NCBI GenBank assembly: GCA_907165065.1
Contig: OU015525.1
Span: 52,957,537-53,021,536 of the forward strand
Direction: 5' to 3'
Origin: Caprimulgus europaeus
Taxonomy: Eukaryota > Chordata > Aves > Caprimulgiformes > Caprimulgidae
Length of the DNA stretch: 64,000 bases
Shown piece by piece: positions 37,451 through 50,567 of the stretch. Within the stretch, counting starts at the first letter, position 1. The number at the start of each line of letters is the position of its first letter. A program made the position numbers and the translations under genes. A model generated the notes under the pieces. That model was given only the letters and a program-made list of their open reading frames with translations, did not search any database and was not told where the DNA came from.

Positions 37451-40400
37451 CAGCTAAATGAATTCTTCTCTTTAGACAGATGAGCTTAGCTGCTGCAGTC
37501 GCAACCAAACCCAGCGATGGAGGGGCTCCCTCTGAACTAAAAGCAGCAAGCTGGGTGCTGGCAAGGTCTGGCTTTGATCTACCCGTGAGGTTTTTGCTGG
37601 GTGGGACGAGGGGTACCAGCCTTTTCGATTTTAATGTCCAGTGACAAACCACATGCTCTTAAAATCTGGACCCTATTTCACTCAACAGCATCACTGAAAA
37701 AACAACCAACCAACCAAAAAACCCTACATCAGTTCCCAATCCAGAAAGGGTAACATAAAACTGAAAATGACTTTTTAGTTTTCACTACAATACAGAACAT
37801 AACATGCCACATGACAGAAAGCAGCAAAAACTCCTAGCACCTACAGAAGATGTGTGGGAAGGGATAATCCTACTTGCACCACTTTATTTTGGTAAATACA
37901 CAGCCCCTCTTAGAGCACGTAACTGAGGTCTCCAGCAACTCCATGCGTATGAGCAGCTACTGGATTTCAGACACTGCCGCACCACGGCGCTCAGAGGCAC
38001 TGCTCCTTCGCTTCTCAATGCTCCTTCGCTTCTCTGGGGGACCAGAAGTGGCTGAACATGCTCTTTTCTAAGGGAGGAACCGGCCACGGGAAGGGTAGCA
38101 ATGGCTGGCAATGGGACAGCTGCAGAGTGACACACTCTCAGGCTGTACCTTCAATCTTGTTGCGAGACAGTAGATAAACTCGGCTTATTCTCTCTTTACA
38201 TAGTGTATTTTGAGAGCTCCCAAAAATGATAAGATCCAATTTATATTCAGGTCTCTGAAATGAATCAGGGTAGGGGAATCTCATTTAATTAGCAGCATCT
38301 CTGTGGTATTTAAGAAAGTTAACAGGTTTTGACAGTAGGAGGTGGACATACCATTTCTCAGATCTGCAGAACTGCACTGTTTCCTATTTAATACAGAATT
38401 GTAGGAAGAAACACAGCCACACCCCCTTCACCTGCTATGCAGGAGTGCCATTTAACAGATATGGCACATCTTAACAAGTGTAAGAAGGAGAGCGACTTCA
38501 AAAGGAAAATGCATGCCATCATCTAAGAGAGGGCATACCTCTAATCATGCAGCTGAAATAAAAAGACTTGTATACCCTTCTCCACCAGGAGCTCTGGAAG
38601 TCATCATGAATCACAAGGGAATTAACTTGACAGCTCAGATACACGTTAGAGTTAACAAGGTTTGATATGGGGGGAAAAAAAAAAGTAAGAAAAGGAATGA
38701 GTTGGCTTGAATCAAATCAAGTCTCAAAAGTAAGCTAGGAGACTTAAGAAATATTATTTGAAAAACAATGCAAGATTTACCAATTCAACCTTTGCAGCGC
38801 TTGTACTGTCCATTACAGAGGAAGGCGTTGACACTGCTTTTAAGCAGAGATACACTGCCAGAGCATTAGCGCTTCACAACAGCACGTTGTCCTTGTCTGT
38901 GATCCTTTTCATGGATATACTGCATATATAATAGCAACTTTCATCTGAGGATCTAGGAGGCTTTCAGCACATTGATTTAACCTCAAACCATCAAGTGGTA
39001 TTAACAGGCTGTTTCTATAAGCAAGAAATCTTTGCAACAGATATGAGGTTGCTGGTACCTTTGGGCTGCCAATATGGGCCTAAGTTTCCAAGTTCTCAAC
39101 ATTCAGAGTTTTTTTTTTTTGGTTTTTTTTTTTTTTTTAATTTTCAAGTGTTACTTTCTAACTACAAAGTTGGTTAGTTGGCCAGCTTGCTCCAACTTCT
39201 GTCTGGAAGTTTAGGTTTTCATGAATCAGTAGTCTTTAATTATTATTTTTAAAAATGTTCTTCCAGTAATTTATAGCAACCCTCAGTCCATACTCTCTCT
39301 CAGGTGGGAAAGGTGAATGACCCTCCTGCACTTCACTGGAATTATTCCAGCATCAATTTACATGAAAGGAAGCTCAGATGACAAGTCCAGGCAGCACTGG
39401 AAGAGACTCTGATCTCCCTCCTTGCTATGGGACAATGGTTTTATTTTTGTTATTTTCTTGCCTTTCTGAAAGCGGTGCTTCAGACCTGAATGTCAAGAGT
39501 AAATGAGTTTAATGGTCCCATTTGAGTTTGCGTTTGTCTCAACCCCCAAGGTATCAGGCTTGGTGCAGCTCAAGGTGGTCCTTTCCTGCCTCCACCAAAT
39601 TCCCTGCCAGCAGCCAGACACAGCCCCTCCTGCCTGCCACAGAGAAGCTTTTCTGTCCTACATTCTGCTCATTTAAAAACAGCACCAGCTTGGGCGGGAT
39701 GCCCTGAACACACAGCCTTTGAACCCTTTCCATCCTGCTGCTCTAGACACAAGCTCCCCACCTACCATCCCCTCCCCACTTTGGTGACTGCAGAAAACCT
39801 CTCCTAGCTTGCTCCTGCCAGGTCAATCCCTTTCCTCTTTCCTATATCCCATTTCCTATGCCCCATTCTCCATCCCCACTCAGCCCCTTCTCTCCCTCCC
39901 TCCATTACCACCATACCTCTCAGCCAGGGCCTCCCAACCCTCTACTTCTCCTTTACCCTTACAAGAGGTATCTCTTAATCTTCCTCCCCTCCAAAGCAGT
40001 TCCCTTCCCCTTGTGCCATATACCTTACCCATATTTTCTCCAGGCCAGGTTCCTCTGTCTCCTACCCATGCAAGGAGCTAGATGCACATCCAAATTATTC
40101 TGTGCTGGTCTGGAAGCCAGGCTGCTCCCAGAACCCATCCTTAGAGGAGGAAGGCACATAGCTATGAAGACGCCAGGACCCAACTTGTATGAGCAATGTA
40201 TGAGTCACCCAGTAGATTGACCCTGAGCTGGGGAAATGGGTAAAATAGGCAGCAAGCTCTTCCCTCCATTCCCTTTTCTATCCATCCATCTCTTTTGGTT
40301 TTCCAGTTTCTCCCCTTTGGTGAACACGCACAACTTGTTTGGAAAGGCCTGCAAAGGGAGGGAGGACAGAAAGGAGGAGTTCCTGGCATGAAAAGACAGG

Positions 40401-43400
40401 GAAAAAATAAAGGCAAAGGCAGCCTCTGACATGAAGCAGGTAAATTAGAGATGGGGAAGGAAAAGTTGCCAACATATGCACCCTCCTTCCCCATGGGGTA
40501 CCAGTGAGAGGAGGGCAGCCCTAAAGAAAATGGGCCTGCACAGAGCATTTGGCCACAACAAGGGCTTTTTTTAATAGGAGAGGGGAATGGGGAGACATGC
40601 GGTCTCTGCCAGGAAAGGATGAATAGGCAACCCTGGAAGAGCAGGGACAAGGATTATTGCCCAGCCCTGGGAACTGCTGCCTAAAACATTCTTGTGATTC
40701 CCTAATTGATTGGACATGGCATTCAAAATAGCACATTACAGAAAAACAAGACACAAAAATGCTATCAAACTCAGCAAAAGGCCGTCTCAAGTCCAGCCAA
40801 CGATGAATTAGTTGGGTACAGCACTTCAAAAAATGGCAAGTACTGTAGAAGTAGCAGCATTATTACAGCATTATTAAGAAGATATTTCTCAGCAGACAGG
40901 AGCTTGGCACTATCTGTCTAGACGGGTGAATGGGTTTGGAGTCAAACTGATTTTTTTTTCTCTATTATTTTTATTACCATATCCACTTCTATTTATTAAA
41001 AGCAAACTGTTCTGCCCATGACTCATGCAGCTCAGCTTTCTGTATGGCAATAAAACAAGATTCTCATAATTAAGAGCGATCGCTATGAGACAGCAGATGA
41101 AGATTTAGAAATCTGACCAAATCTATTTCTTTTTTTTTCCCTCACTGCAAAGACAATGCCCACAGACCCTTAATTGGCCAATATTACCATTGCCTTCAAA
41201 TAAGTAAGTAGTAAACCTTCAGGTGAGATATCCCTTAGTGCAACTCAGTGACACAGCAGGCTAGATTTATTCTTGACACGGGTTTATTGACCTCAGTGCA
41301 GGGATTTATTTGGTCTGTCGTTTGAAGTAAGTCTCACTGTGCCAGTCAGTGCCAAATCCACCCCATTTTAAGACTATTGAAGGAGCAATCAGTAAATTTG
41401 GGCTCAGTGCTTCTGCAACTGAAATCCTGGCTGTAGAAGATTTACTGCAATTAATTCAGCACTGCCCTTTGCCACTTTCATATCTGTAGCTACTTTCTGA
41501 CTGAGAGCATTAACTGAATTATCAAGCGATTTCTTCCTGATGCAGTTCTCCATCCTCCATTATGAACCAAAGGTAACTAAATTTCATGGACCTAAGATAC
41601 TTTGAGATGTACCTGAGGCTGTGCCCAAACCAGACAAGAATGTTTTCAGATAGAGTAATACACTGAGGCTTTTTATCTCAGTTAAGGTTTTAATTTTTAA
41701 TTTATTTTGTCTATGCATAATCATTAATATGGTTTAACTGTACTCTGATTTAATATACACTGACTACAGGAAACAGAAAATATACAAGATACACAATATG
41801 CAGCTAACACAAATCTATTTTAATTTAAATAGGGTTCCTAAGGAGTCTAACAATGAGGCAGGCAAAGACAACTCTCATTTTCTATTGGCGGCTCTAGGAC
41901 TGAGAACTTCCTAGATGGTGACCACCTCTACCAAGGTCAATACAGACCATTCTCCTTTACTGGACTGCTTTCTGTTGAGTACATCTATTTCAGTCCATGA
42001 AACAGCTTCTTGTCCCCATTCCCACAGTGCATGCTGTTTTGCCCTGCTTGTAGGGTGCTAGACAGGAAAGCAGATACCTTCCTTCCCCCTTTTCCATGCA
42101 ATTAAACCCAATCTTGCATTTACTTACAAAACTATCTTTAGCTCTTCTATGTCTTCTTTTCATGAAGCATTTAATTCAGAGAAGGATTTAAGCAGGATTT
42201 TACCTTAAGCATAAGCTAAAGTCTCACTGACTCAAAGGAGAATCAATGCTCATATGTATTAAGTACTATCAGAAATAGGAATGCCATCCTGGATCATAAC
42301 TGCCTTCTTTTTAAGGCGGTTAATCTCTTTTTAAGATACCTCTTTGTCATAACACCTATAATAAAATGACTCTCAGTGGCCAGGTTAATAGGCACTGCTT
42401 TTATTTTGTCTTAAATAGCAAGATTTACCAGGTAGGGAAGGCACTTCAACAAGTGTTCACATGGCACCCAACGCAGTTCACTTCTCATCTTAATGAAGGT
42501 TGATAGCAATTAAGGGAACTGCTTGTAGGTTCTTATTTAAAGTACAATGAATAGCTATGCTTATGCTTATCATAATACTAAAGTATTGTTAAGAAAAGGT
42601 AAGAAGTCCTGCTCAAGAATTAACACATTTATCCTATGTCTGTATTGTCTCACAGTTGCACATGCTAAAATGTCACAGGTTGTTTTCTTTAATAGTTAAA
42701 AGTTTACTTTAGTTCTAAGGATTCATTCGAATTACAGCATTTCTGATGTGGTATGTCTAAAGAATAATTTTAGGTTCCTTGGCTATCTTTCCTGTCAAAC
42801 TATCCCTCTCCATTTTTATTCTCTCAGAGTGCCAGAAGAGTAGAAAACCTAGATCTGATGTTTGACAATAAGTAAACTTTACTCACAGAAAAGGAAAGGG
42901 CTGGTCATTTTAATGAACCAAATATGCCTATTGAAGTAAGCAACAAAAAAGCAAAATCTCCAAATATACAGGGCAATTCCTCTGTCTCTACTTAGAAAAG
43001 TGCACATTTGTTCCCAGTATGCTACTTCCTCTTGCTCTTACTTCTTCCCTTGCACAACATTTTAGCAGCAGAAGTGGCTGCTCTTCACAACCAAAGGACA
43101 GGGCTCTGTGTCCAGGCTCCAAGCCCATCCAGCCAGATGCAGCCCTTGCCACACAGCCTGCCATGCTTTTCCAGCCAGTTAAGGGTCTGCATTACCAACA
43201 AGAGAAAAGTCTCAATTTTTCCCCTGTTTGGCTGCTCCTTCCCACCCTTTCACCAAGCCGCTACAAGCATTTATTAAGGCCAGGGGAAGAAGCACCACCC
43301 GAGTTAAAATTTAAAAGGGAGGAGAGACAATAAATTTGATGGATTCCTCACCACAATTCCCCGTGAGATCTCATCAATATGAGACTGCAGAGGTGAAAGG

Positions 43401-44616
43401 GGGAAGGTGTGGTGCGACATGAGAAGTGGAGGTGATGGCAGAGTCACACTGCCGCCTCTTTTGGCAGCCGAGCCAGCCTGTGCTGCCATCACACTGTGGT
43501 GTTGGCCACCAGCCCTTATTTATGTGAGTGAGGGCTCAGAGTGACACCCCGCACCTTCAGCCCCTGCCTGACCAGGCTCCCAGGGACCAGCCACCTCCGG
43601 CTAACAGACCACTTCGGCACACAGCCAGGAGCTCGTGCGGAGCCGTTCAGATGCTTTCAAAATACATTACCTCTTATAAACATCCTCTAATTCAGTTTAC
43701 AGTTTAAGTCTCACATTCAGTTGATGGGACGCTGCCAGTAAAACTGAGCTGAAGGTAGTGAGAAGTGGAGAAACCCCTCCCTTCCTTCTGCTTAGACAAG
43801 CTTACTCCCCCTGCAACTCACTCTCACGACTCATGGAAGAAAAATCCAAGCTCTCTGTGTCTTTCCCTTGGCAAAATATATTGGCACCCTTAAGAGTAGG
43901 GTGCCCTGTGTGCACCCAGTGTATTGTATCCTGGGGTAGGAAAGTAGTAGAGTCACACTGCACTGGTTTCTTTTTAACTGAAATGCAGCTCACTGTTAAC
44001 TGGATACAGACATGCAAAATGAGCAGGTGGGATCTGGGTCTGTATCTCTGAAGGGTAATCCTCTTAATAACACAACAATATTACTGTTACATTAAAAGAG
44101 AGAGAAAAAATCCAACATCATCAGACTAGCTTTAACAAACTACACAAATTGCACTCTCAACACATCACAAACGATATATACATGTGTCCCAGGCACTGAA
44201 AAATATCCAAGAAAGGCATCTCAGCCTCTTATCCTTTTGAAAAGCTTTTTACACTTCACAAATAATGAGTCTCATGAACAGCCTCTCACAGTGCAAATGT
44301 TTAATTTACCACATATACCTCAAATAGATAATTTTAAGAGCGGGTGTGCTCAGTCGCCACCAGGTTCCCCCCAGTCAGCCTGTGTGCAAACATCTGTCCG
44401 GCTGCTCCCAGAGAGACACATGCACAGCCCAAAGTTGCCAAGCAACATCCTCGATGCTTTAAGCATCAGGCCAACTCGCCTGCTTTAAAGAAGTTACTTG
44501 GGGAAAAAAGGCCGGTAGGAAAGCACAAGCTTACGTAAGGACCCTGCATTTAGAAGAGGTGCTCTGCTTCTTTCCCAGAAAATTTCTGGGCGCACACAGT
44601 TTGTTCTTTTTAGTAA
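37451..44616. other. Upstream intergenic DNA, no gene seen
   Basis: Mostly AT-rich. It includes a CAAC-type simple stretch (about 37700-37725), two 16-bp copies of TGCTCCTTCGCTTCTC (38001-38016 and 38019-38034), a T-rich tract (39111-39140) and a pyrimidine-rich part (about 39740-40080). I see no coding exon or recognisable transposon. Confidence 0.7.
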
Positions 44617-44646
44617 AATAAATATAGCAATTCCTGTCATTGCCTC

Positions 44647-44675
<29 letters not shown>
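44617..44675 (+). repeat. A29 tract preceded by a polyadenylation signal
   Basis: AATAAA at 44617-44622 is followed 24 bases later by 29 consecutive A (44647-44675), the spacing seen at an mRNA 3' end. This may be the tail of a retrocopied transcript. I recognise no parent gene upstream and see no target-site duplication, so it could also be a simple A expansion. Confidence 0.6.
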
Positions 44676-44679
<4 letters not shown>

Positions 44680-46977
44680 TGTATTGGAGTTCCTAAGGTT
44701 GAAATTTAAATCTAACAAACATTTCAGTGAAACATCAGTTTTCTGGGTGATAACAAAGTATTCTGCCTTCTCATCCCTCACCCAAATCAAGGAACATGCA
44801 AACATTGATTCAGCACATCTGAGGACCAACACTGTGCCACTGATCACAGTTAAAGATAAGCAAGTTTCAGTAGTTACAAACAGAATACAAAAATAATATG
44901 CTTACAAAGAGCCTGTGAAGGGATCCAAGCTGCCTTCTGTCCCACATTTGAACTTATTTTGCTCAACTGTCAGTCAAATTATTTCCAAGGTCCTCTTTAG
45001 TGTATCAACCAGAGCAGCCAAACACCCACACATTTCAAGGTTTTAACCTAGCTCCTCTCCCAAAGCATAGTAACAAACAGAGAAAGTGGAACTGGAATCT
45101 TCGTTGCAAGAAAAAAATCATGTTCATAGTGTCAGGGCTTGCAAATAGTGCTGGTCCTCAGTTTCCCAACTTGCCCGAAGGACCCTGATGAGACCATGGT
45201 GATTGATCACATCAGTTTGCACTTTGGTATCTTGACTGACGAAGCTGCTTAGGAAAAATTTGCAATTGCCATTGCACCTATTGACAGTATCACCTAGTAT
45301 CACTGTTCTTAACAAAAGTAAGTAGGGCTCAGGGTATTTGGAATTTCACTGGTGCTTGAGGTGCCAGACAAGTACAATACAGCTGTAAAAAGAGTATTTT
45401 CACTTTAAGACTTGGTTTTCTCCTGACAAGACAAATAACTGCAGAAATAATGAAAGCCACAAACATTTTTTCAAAGGAAAAACATGGTGGCATTCATATG
45501 AAGCACTGCATTTACACAGTACGCAGCACACAGTTGTTTCCTTTATGATTGCAAGAAAATTCTATTATTCAATTAGTTTGGAATAAAATGTCACAAAACC
45601 CTCCAATTCTGATACTGGTATTGAATCCTTTCTGAAGGTTTGGGCCATATTACTGCTTTTAATACAGCAGCTAGTCTATAGTCTAAGAGTTATTTTAAGT
45701 GAAAGAAATAAATAAAAATAAAGCTGAGCAAGCCAGTTAAATGAACTCATAAAATAGCCTTCAGAGGATTCGTATGACTCCAATGAGTTGTTCTATGTTC
45801 CTTCACATTTTGGGAAGAAGACTTGGAAAGAGGAAAATTAAGTATGGGAAGCATTGTGTTCCTAAGGGTTTATCACTGTTCCTTGTGCTCTATGCTCCAT
45901 CCTTAACCACCACCAAGCCCAGCACTCCAAATATCCCTTTAGATAGTTCTCTCAGGAAAGAAAGACAGAGCATATGCAGTAGCTATATGCATGCTGACAG
46001 GCAGCACTGCACACGCTGATCGTCTATCACAACATACGCTTTGATTAGTCAAACCGGCTACCTGCCCACTATGGCCACACAGGACATTTAATGGCTGAGC
46101 TCACGCCAATGCAAAACACTTCCCCTAGAGAGGCAAGGTTTGCCTCTTGACTCTTCTAGACCATGCACGCCACCACCACTACTCTTTATTTCTCTTACTG
46201 CTGTGCAGGGTGGATTTGAATACGTAGCATCAAAGATGCCACAGCAGTGTCTTGTGGTGCAGAGCCTCCATGTCTTTAGCCGTGCCACCCACCCTCTGCT
46301 TCGCATTAAGCATACAAAGTCCTGCTTTATTTTCTTTTTCGGGGGATTCTGCCACTCTTTGAAGGAACCTGAAAGTGATTATACAGATGGATGATGAAAC
46401 TTAAGCTCTTGTTCTCATGTTTCACCCAAGTGTATCTCCAAGGCAGGAGATACAGTGGCTTATTCTTGGAGAACTCAGCCTCAAGTTTCCAGTACAGCTG
46501 TGGTGACATATTTCTTGGGGTGCAAGAATGCCAAAACCCTTCAGACAGCAAGACATTTTTGCGCGGTACTCTGAAATGAGCTTCAAAGAAAAAGTGTTTT
46601 CATGTCATCAGTAAACTCTCCACTGGCAGGTTTTGGTTTTCTCCCCCCCTGTTTTTAATGAGCATCAATTAATAATATTTTTTTAAAAACTCACCTTATA
46701 ATAGACATTTCTTAGAATAACATGACAAAAAGTCTACCCTTTGAGAGAAATAAATTTTCTATACTCTACAACTCCCACAAAATCAAAAACTCTGACATAT
46801 GTCCACTATTATGATTAAAGTAAGGACTTCTGAAGTTAAACTCCCCAATGATTAACTTACAAAGAAAAGCAAAGCAAAATTATGGTTTCTGTAATTTACT
46901 GGGATCTTGAAATGGGCGTGAATTGTAAGGCCTCTTGCAAAGGCTGCGTCATCAATGGGGATACTTTATTCACTTAC
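44676..46977. other. Intergenic DNA, nothing recognised
   Basis: Ordinary AT-rich sequence without a recognisable repeat, coding exon or RNA gene. Confidence 0.65.
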
Positions 46978-47034
46978 CTCCTTCAAAGCCTCTCTAAAGA
47001 TAAAATTATGTTCTCCATTATTTGTTAATTTTAT
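46978..47034 (-). other. Weak candidate non-coding exon
   Basis: On the minus strand GAAGGAG|GTAAGTGA is a strong donor (last base 46978). An acceptor-like TGATTAGTCTAG precedes 47034, giving 57 nt; a nearer AG would leave only 16 nt. It may be part of the same transcript as the candidates at 59.8 and 63.3 kb. Evidence is splice motifs only. Confidence 0.15.
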
Positions 47035-47737
47035 CTAGACTAATCAAATAAAGTTTTCACTTTGCAACTTCCCAGATATCACATTATGTGGTGTGTCTAA
47101 AGTTTGTATAGAATTCATCAGTCAATGAATTAGCAGAGCAATGTTCACCAGGCAATTACAACATTTGGAAAACCTGCTATAAAACAGCAGTTCTGCGTTA
47201 TATAGATGCAAACTGAGCTATTATCGGAAGATTACGTAGCATGTTACATCTTATTTTCTCATCTTTTAGGTCCTTAATACCCTCAGCTTCTGTACCAGGA
47301 ATACAGCAATTGTTCTTAAGCACTTCTTATTAGCTTTTTAGTGTCTGAAACCTATAAAACACTCTCATTGTGTAAGGGTGGTGTAGAAAAATTCAAGTCC
47401 ATCTGATGGCTGACTTGAAATCAAAAGCAGAGTGACGGGCTACCTGGAGAAGCTGAGATGCAAAGCGGTAGGGCAAGAATTCATGGTACCCTGTTTACAT
47501 TTCACTTGCAGTATAAACATTTTTGATGTAAAATACAGATGAAGGGACTCTCTCTCTAAAAGAAATACGTGTTTATACCCTTTGCTTGGTTAAATAAAAA
47601 CTTCAGAACACACTAGCCTGCATTGCGTTAGCTGAAAGAGGAAACCACTACTGTTCAAAATTTGTCTTGGGAGTCCATACTCCAGATCATGAAAGGTTTA
47701 GTTGTATAAACTATCTGAAAATAAAATTAAGATTTCT

Positions 47738-48238
47738 GAAAAGAAGAAAGAGAGGAGGGGAAAGAGAGGAGGGGAAAGAGAGGAGGGGAAAGAGAGGAGG
47801 GGAAAGAGAGGAGGGGAAAGAGAGGAGGGGAAAGAGAGGAGGGGAAAGAGAGGAGGGGAAAGAGAGGAGGGGAAAGAGAGGAGGGGAAAGAGAGGAGGGG
47901 AAAGAGAGGAGGGGAAAGAGAGGAGGGGAAAGAGAGGAGGGGAAAGAGAGGAGGGGAAAGAGAGGAGGGGAAAGAGAGGAGGGGAAAGAGAGGAGGGGAA
48001 AGAGAGGAGGGGAAAGAGAGGAGGGGAAAGAGAGGAGGGGAAAGAGAGGAGGGGAAAGAGAGGAGGGGAAAGAGAGGAGGGGAAAGAGAGGAGGGGAAAG
48101 AGAGGAGGGGAAAGAGAGGAGGGGAAAGAGAGGAGGGGAAAGAGAGGAGGGGAAAGAGAGGAGGGGAAAGAGAGGAGGGGAAAGAGAGGAGGGGAAAGAG
48201 AGGAGGGGAAAGAGAGGAGGGGAAAGAGAGGAGAAGAG
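47738..48238 (+). repeat. 34-copy 14-bp polypurine minisatellite
   Basis: The unit AAAGAGAGGAGGGG repeats 34 times from 47747 to 48222, plus 10 bases of a 35th. I see no substitution or indel. With flanking purines the plus strand is uninterrupted A/G for 501 bases. Each unit carries GGAGGGG. Because 14 is not a multiple of 3, every frame reads as a 14-residue E/R/K/G repeat, so roughly 200-codon open frames on both strands are by-products. Confidence 0.98.
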
Positions 48239-50260
48239 TTGTTTGTTTTTATTTATTTGCAAAAGAAAAAGGAAGTGATAAAAAGTAAGGAAATTTTTGA
48301 AGCAGTTGTTTAACAAGTGTAAAACTTATAAAGTTAAGGATCAGGAATGTTTTGGGTACAATATCCTTAGCCCACAGAAAGCACAGTTATATCTATACTT
48401 GGGCAATCCCAAATGTTTGAGTTCTACATATGGAGAACAACTGTACATTGTGTGCACAGAGATGACACATTTGAAGTGGAACATAAGAGAGAAATAACAG
48501 CTAATCGCAACTGCACAGCCAATGTCGAGCTTGGACAAGCCCATGGAGCACCTCCACCTTCTGGGGCACCAAGATGGAGACATGTAGTGGGAACTCAGCT
48601 CCACAACTCCAGCACACAACAGCAAGGGGGCTGGAGAGATGAACACAGCCAGCCCTGGGTACCTGAGCAAACACAAGTCCTGATGGCACCAGGATGACAT
48701 CATGGGAAGCCTGTATTTTAAGTACTGGGTTGTGAGTCAGCCTGGCTTGTTATGAAGGACCAGTAATGAATCTGACCTGAGAAACCCAGGTTCTGTGATA
48801 CAGACGAGCTACAAATACCTACTAGCGGAGCAGACTAAAACCATTCTGAAATTCTTATCAAAGTGTTTTGAAAGCATTCCAATGTAGCAGTAATATAATT
48901 TTCAACTGTATTGTATATTTTCTTCCCCAGATTTCCAGTGTTACTATACCTGTGTCTATACCAGGTTCTCTTTCTGTGCATAGATTTTGAGAAATAAAAA
49001 ATTCCAGGTCTTTATGAGAGTTTCAATGCCCCCTCCTTCCTCCTACCCACACCTTTACATCTCCTGGTTTTGCGTAAGCCCCACAGCTCCAAAGAGCAGT
49101 AAACTAATTTGTGGAAGGGAAGTACTGTTGCAACGGACTGCTACTAGAATAAGAAAATTGAACATTGAAAGGAGAGGTGGTATGAATCATGCTGAGTCAT
49201 GTGACATTTCTTAACTCACAGAAGATGAACTTATTTTACATTTTTGGTTAATAACAGCAACCCAGCATTGTGTGACTCAGACTCCCCAGTGGACAACCAG
49301 TATAAATTATTTGGACCTACTCTTATCAAGGCTTCTTATATTTCTATAGACTATAGTTTTCTTTACTTTTCTGTAGTTTTTGTTCTGCTGTGGTGAGGTT
49401 TACATTCCAGCATAAAAAAACTCCAACATGTACATGAGAATAGTAAACAAAAATAATCAAGACATTTTGTCCATGTGTTCATCAGAACTCTGAGAATGCA
49501 CCAACCTATTTTAACATCTATTATGTTTTGTAGTAAATTATTTTAGGAGGAGTTATCCTCAATTTATTACAAGCAATAGAAGGATTTTCATGGCCAAAGC
49601 TAAACCAAACAGTTTGCTTACATGAACAGGTTTTAAATCTGATTTGAAAGCTGTGCTGAACCACAGTGCATTGACTGGAGGAAAGGTGGGGGCAGGCAGA
49701 AGCAGCCTTCCCTCCTCCATTCCTATTTCCTGATGCATATTCTGCTCTCAGGAAGCATCCAATGATTGTATCAGATTTTGCAAAATCTCTTCTCTACCTG
49801 AAGAATCGTGCTGTTTATACAGCTAGGAATTAAAGAAGCATTATAAAACACACAAGTAAGCAGCCTCTCTGCCTTTTTGCACATACGTTATTCTTGGTAG
49901 CGTCGGTGTCACTGCAATGCCCTATCTTGACACATTCTTTTCCACTTAAGAAAACCAAACCATTAAGAAGCAACAGAGACTTTCTAAAATTCTGTTTGAA
50001 AATATTACCACTCACCCAAAAAGAGGCTGAAAAAAAACCAGACTGTCAGGAGTCTCAGAGGTTAAAAAAAAAAAAAAAAAAAAAAATCAGTTATGTCTAT
50101 AATACCGCCCACAGTAGTTTTGCATAAGCAAATAAACTCAGTAGGTGAAGACCTGATGCATTGAAATGGATGGGAAAACTCATCAGTTTAATAATGCAAG
50201 CATGCTCCCACCCCATGTGGTCTGATAGAGCTAGTGGTAAAGCAGCTGACCCAAAAAAAT
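48239..50260. other. Intergenic DNA with an A23 tract
   Basis: No gene recognised. Twenty-three A lie at 50064-50086. The part 48500-48710 is more GC-rich than its surroundings but has no identifiable coding or repeat signature. Confidence 0.65.
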
Positions 50261-50567
50261 GGGCCTGTAGTGACAGGACAAGGGGTAGTGGTTTTGAACT
50301 ACAAAAAAAAAAAAAAAAAAAAAAAAAAAGAAGGGTAGATTTAGACTAGATATAAGGAAAAAAAAAATTATTATGAAAGTGATGAAATGCTGAAACAGAT
50401 TGCCCAGAAAGGTGGTAGAAGTCCCATCCCTGGAAACATTCAAGGTCAGGCTGGATGGGGCTCTGAGCAACCTGATCCAGTTGAAGATGTCCCTGCTCAC
50501 TGCAGGGGGGTTGGACTAGATGACCTTTAAAGGTCCCTTCCAACCCAAACCATTCTATGATTCTATT
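50261..50567 (+). mobile_element. CR1 LINE 3' end with an internal A27 expansion
   Basis: Sense CR1 blocks are 'tgacaggacaaggggtagtgg', 'gaaacattcaaggtcaggctgg', 'ctgagcaacctgatccagttg' and the tail 'caacccaaaccattctatgattctat'. A run of 27 A (50303-50329) sits inside the element where the family normally reads 'ctaaaagaggg', so it is a post-insertion expansion rather than a tail. Confidence 0.95.

Noticed and set aside
35966..37652. Many long open frames on both strands in the GC-rich region (up to 255 codons)
   Set aside because: GC-rich DNA has few stop codons. The products are Pro/Arg/Gly/Ala-rich, overlap one another on both strands and resemble no protein family.
47747..48222. CRISPR-like array
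   Set aside because: Units are 14 bp, contiguous and identical, with no spacers. It is a tandem minisatellite in vertebrate DNA.
47667..48316. Three overlapping open frames of about 200 codons on both strands
   Set aside because: They are translations of the 14-bp minisatellite; every frame is open because the unit contains no stop in any phase. There is no non-repetitive protein content.
48500..48710. GC-richer segment that might be an LTR or gene fragment
   Set aside because: No TG...CA termini, primer-binding site, polyadenylation signal or protein similarity could be identified.
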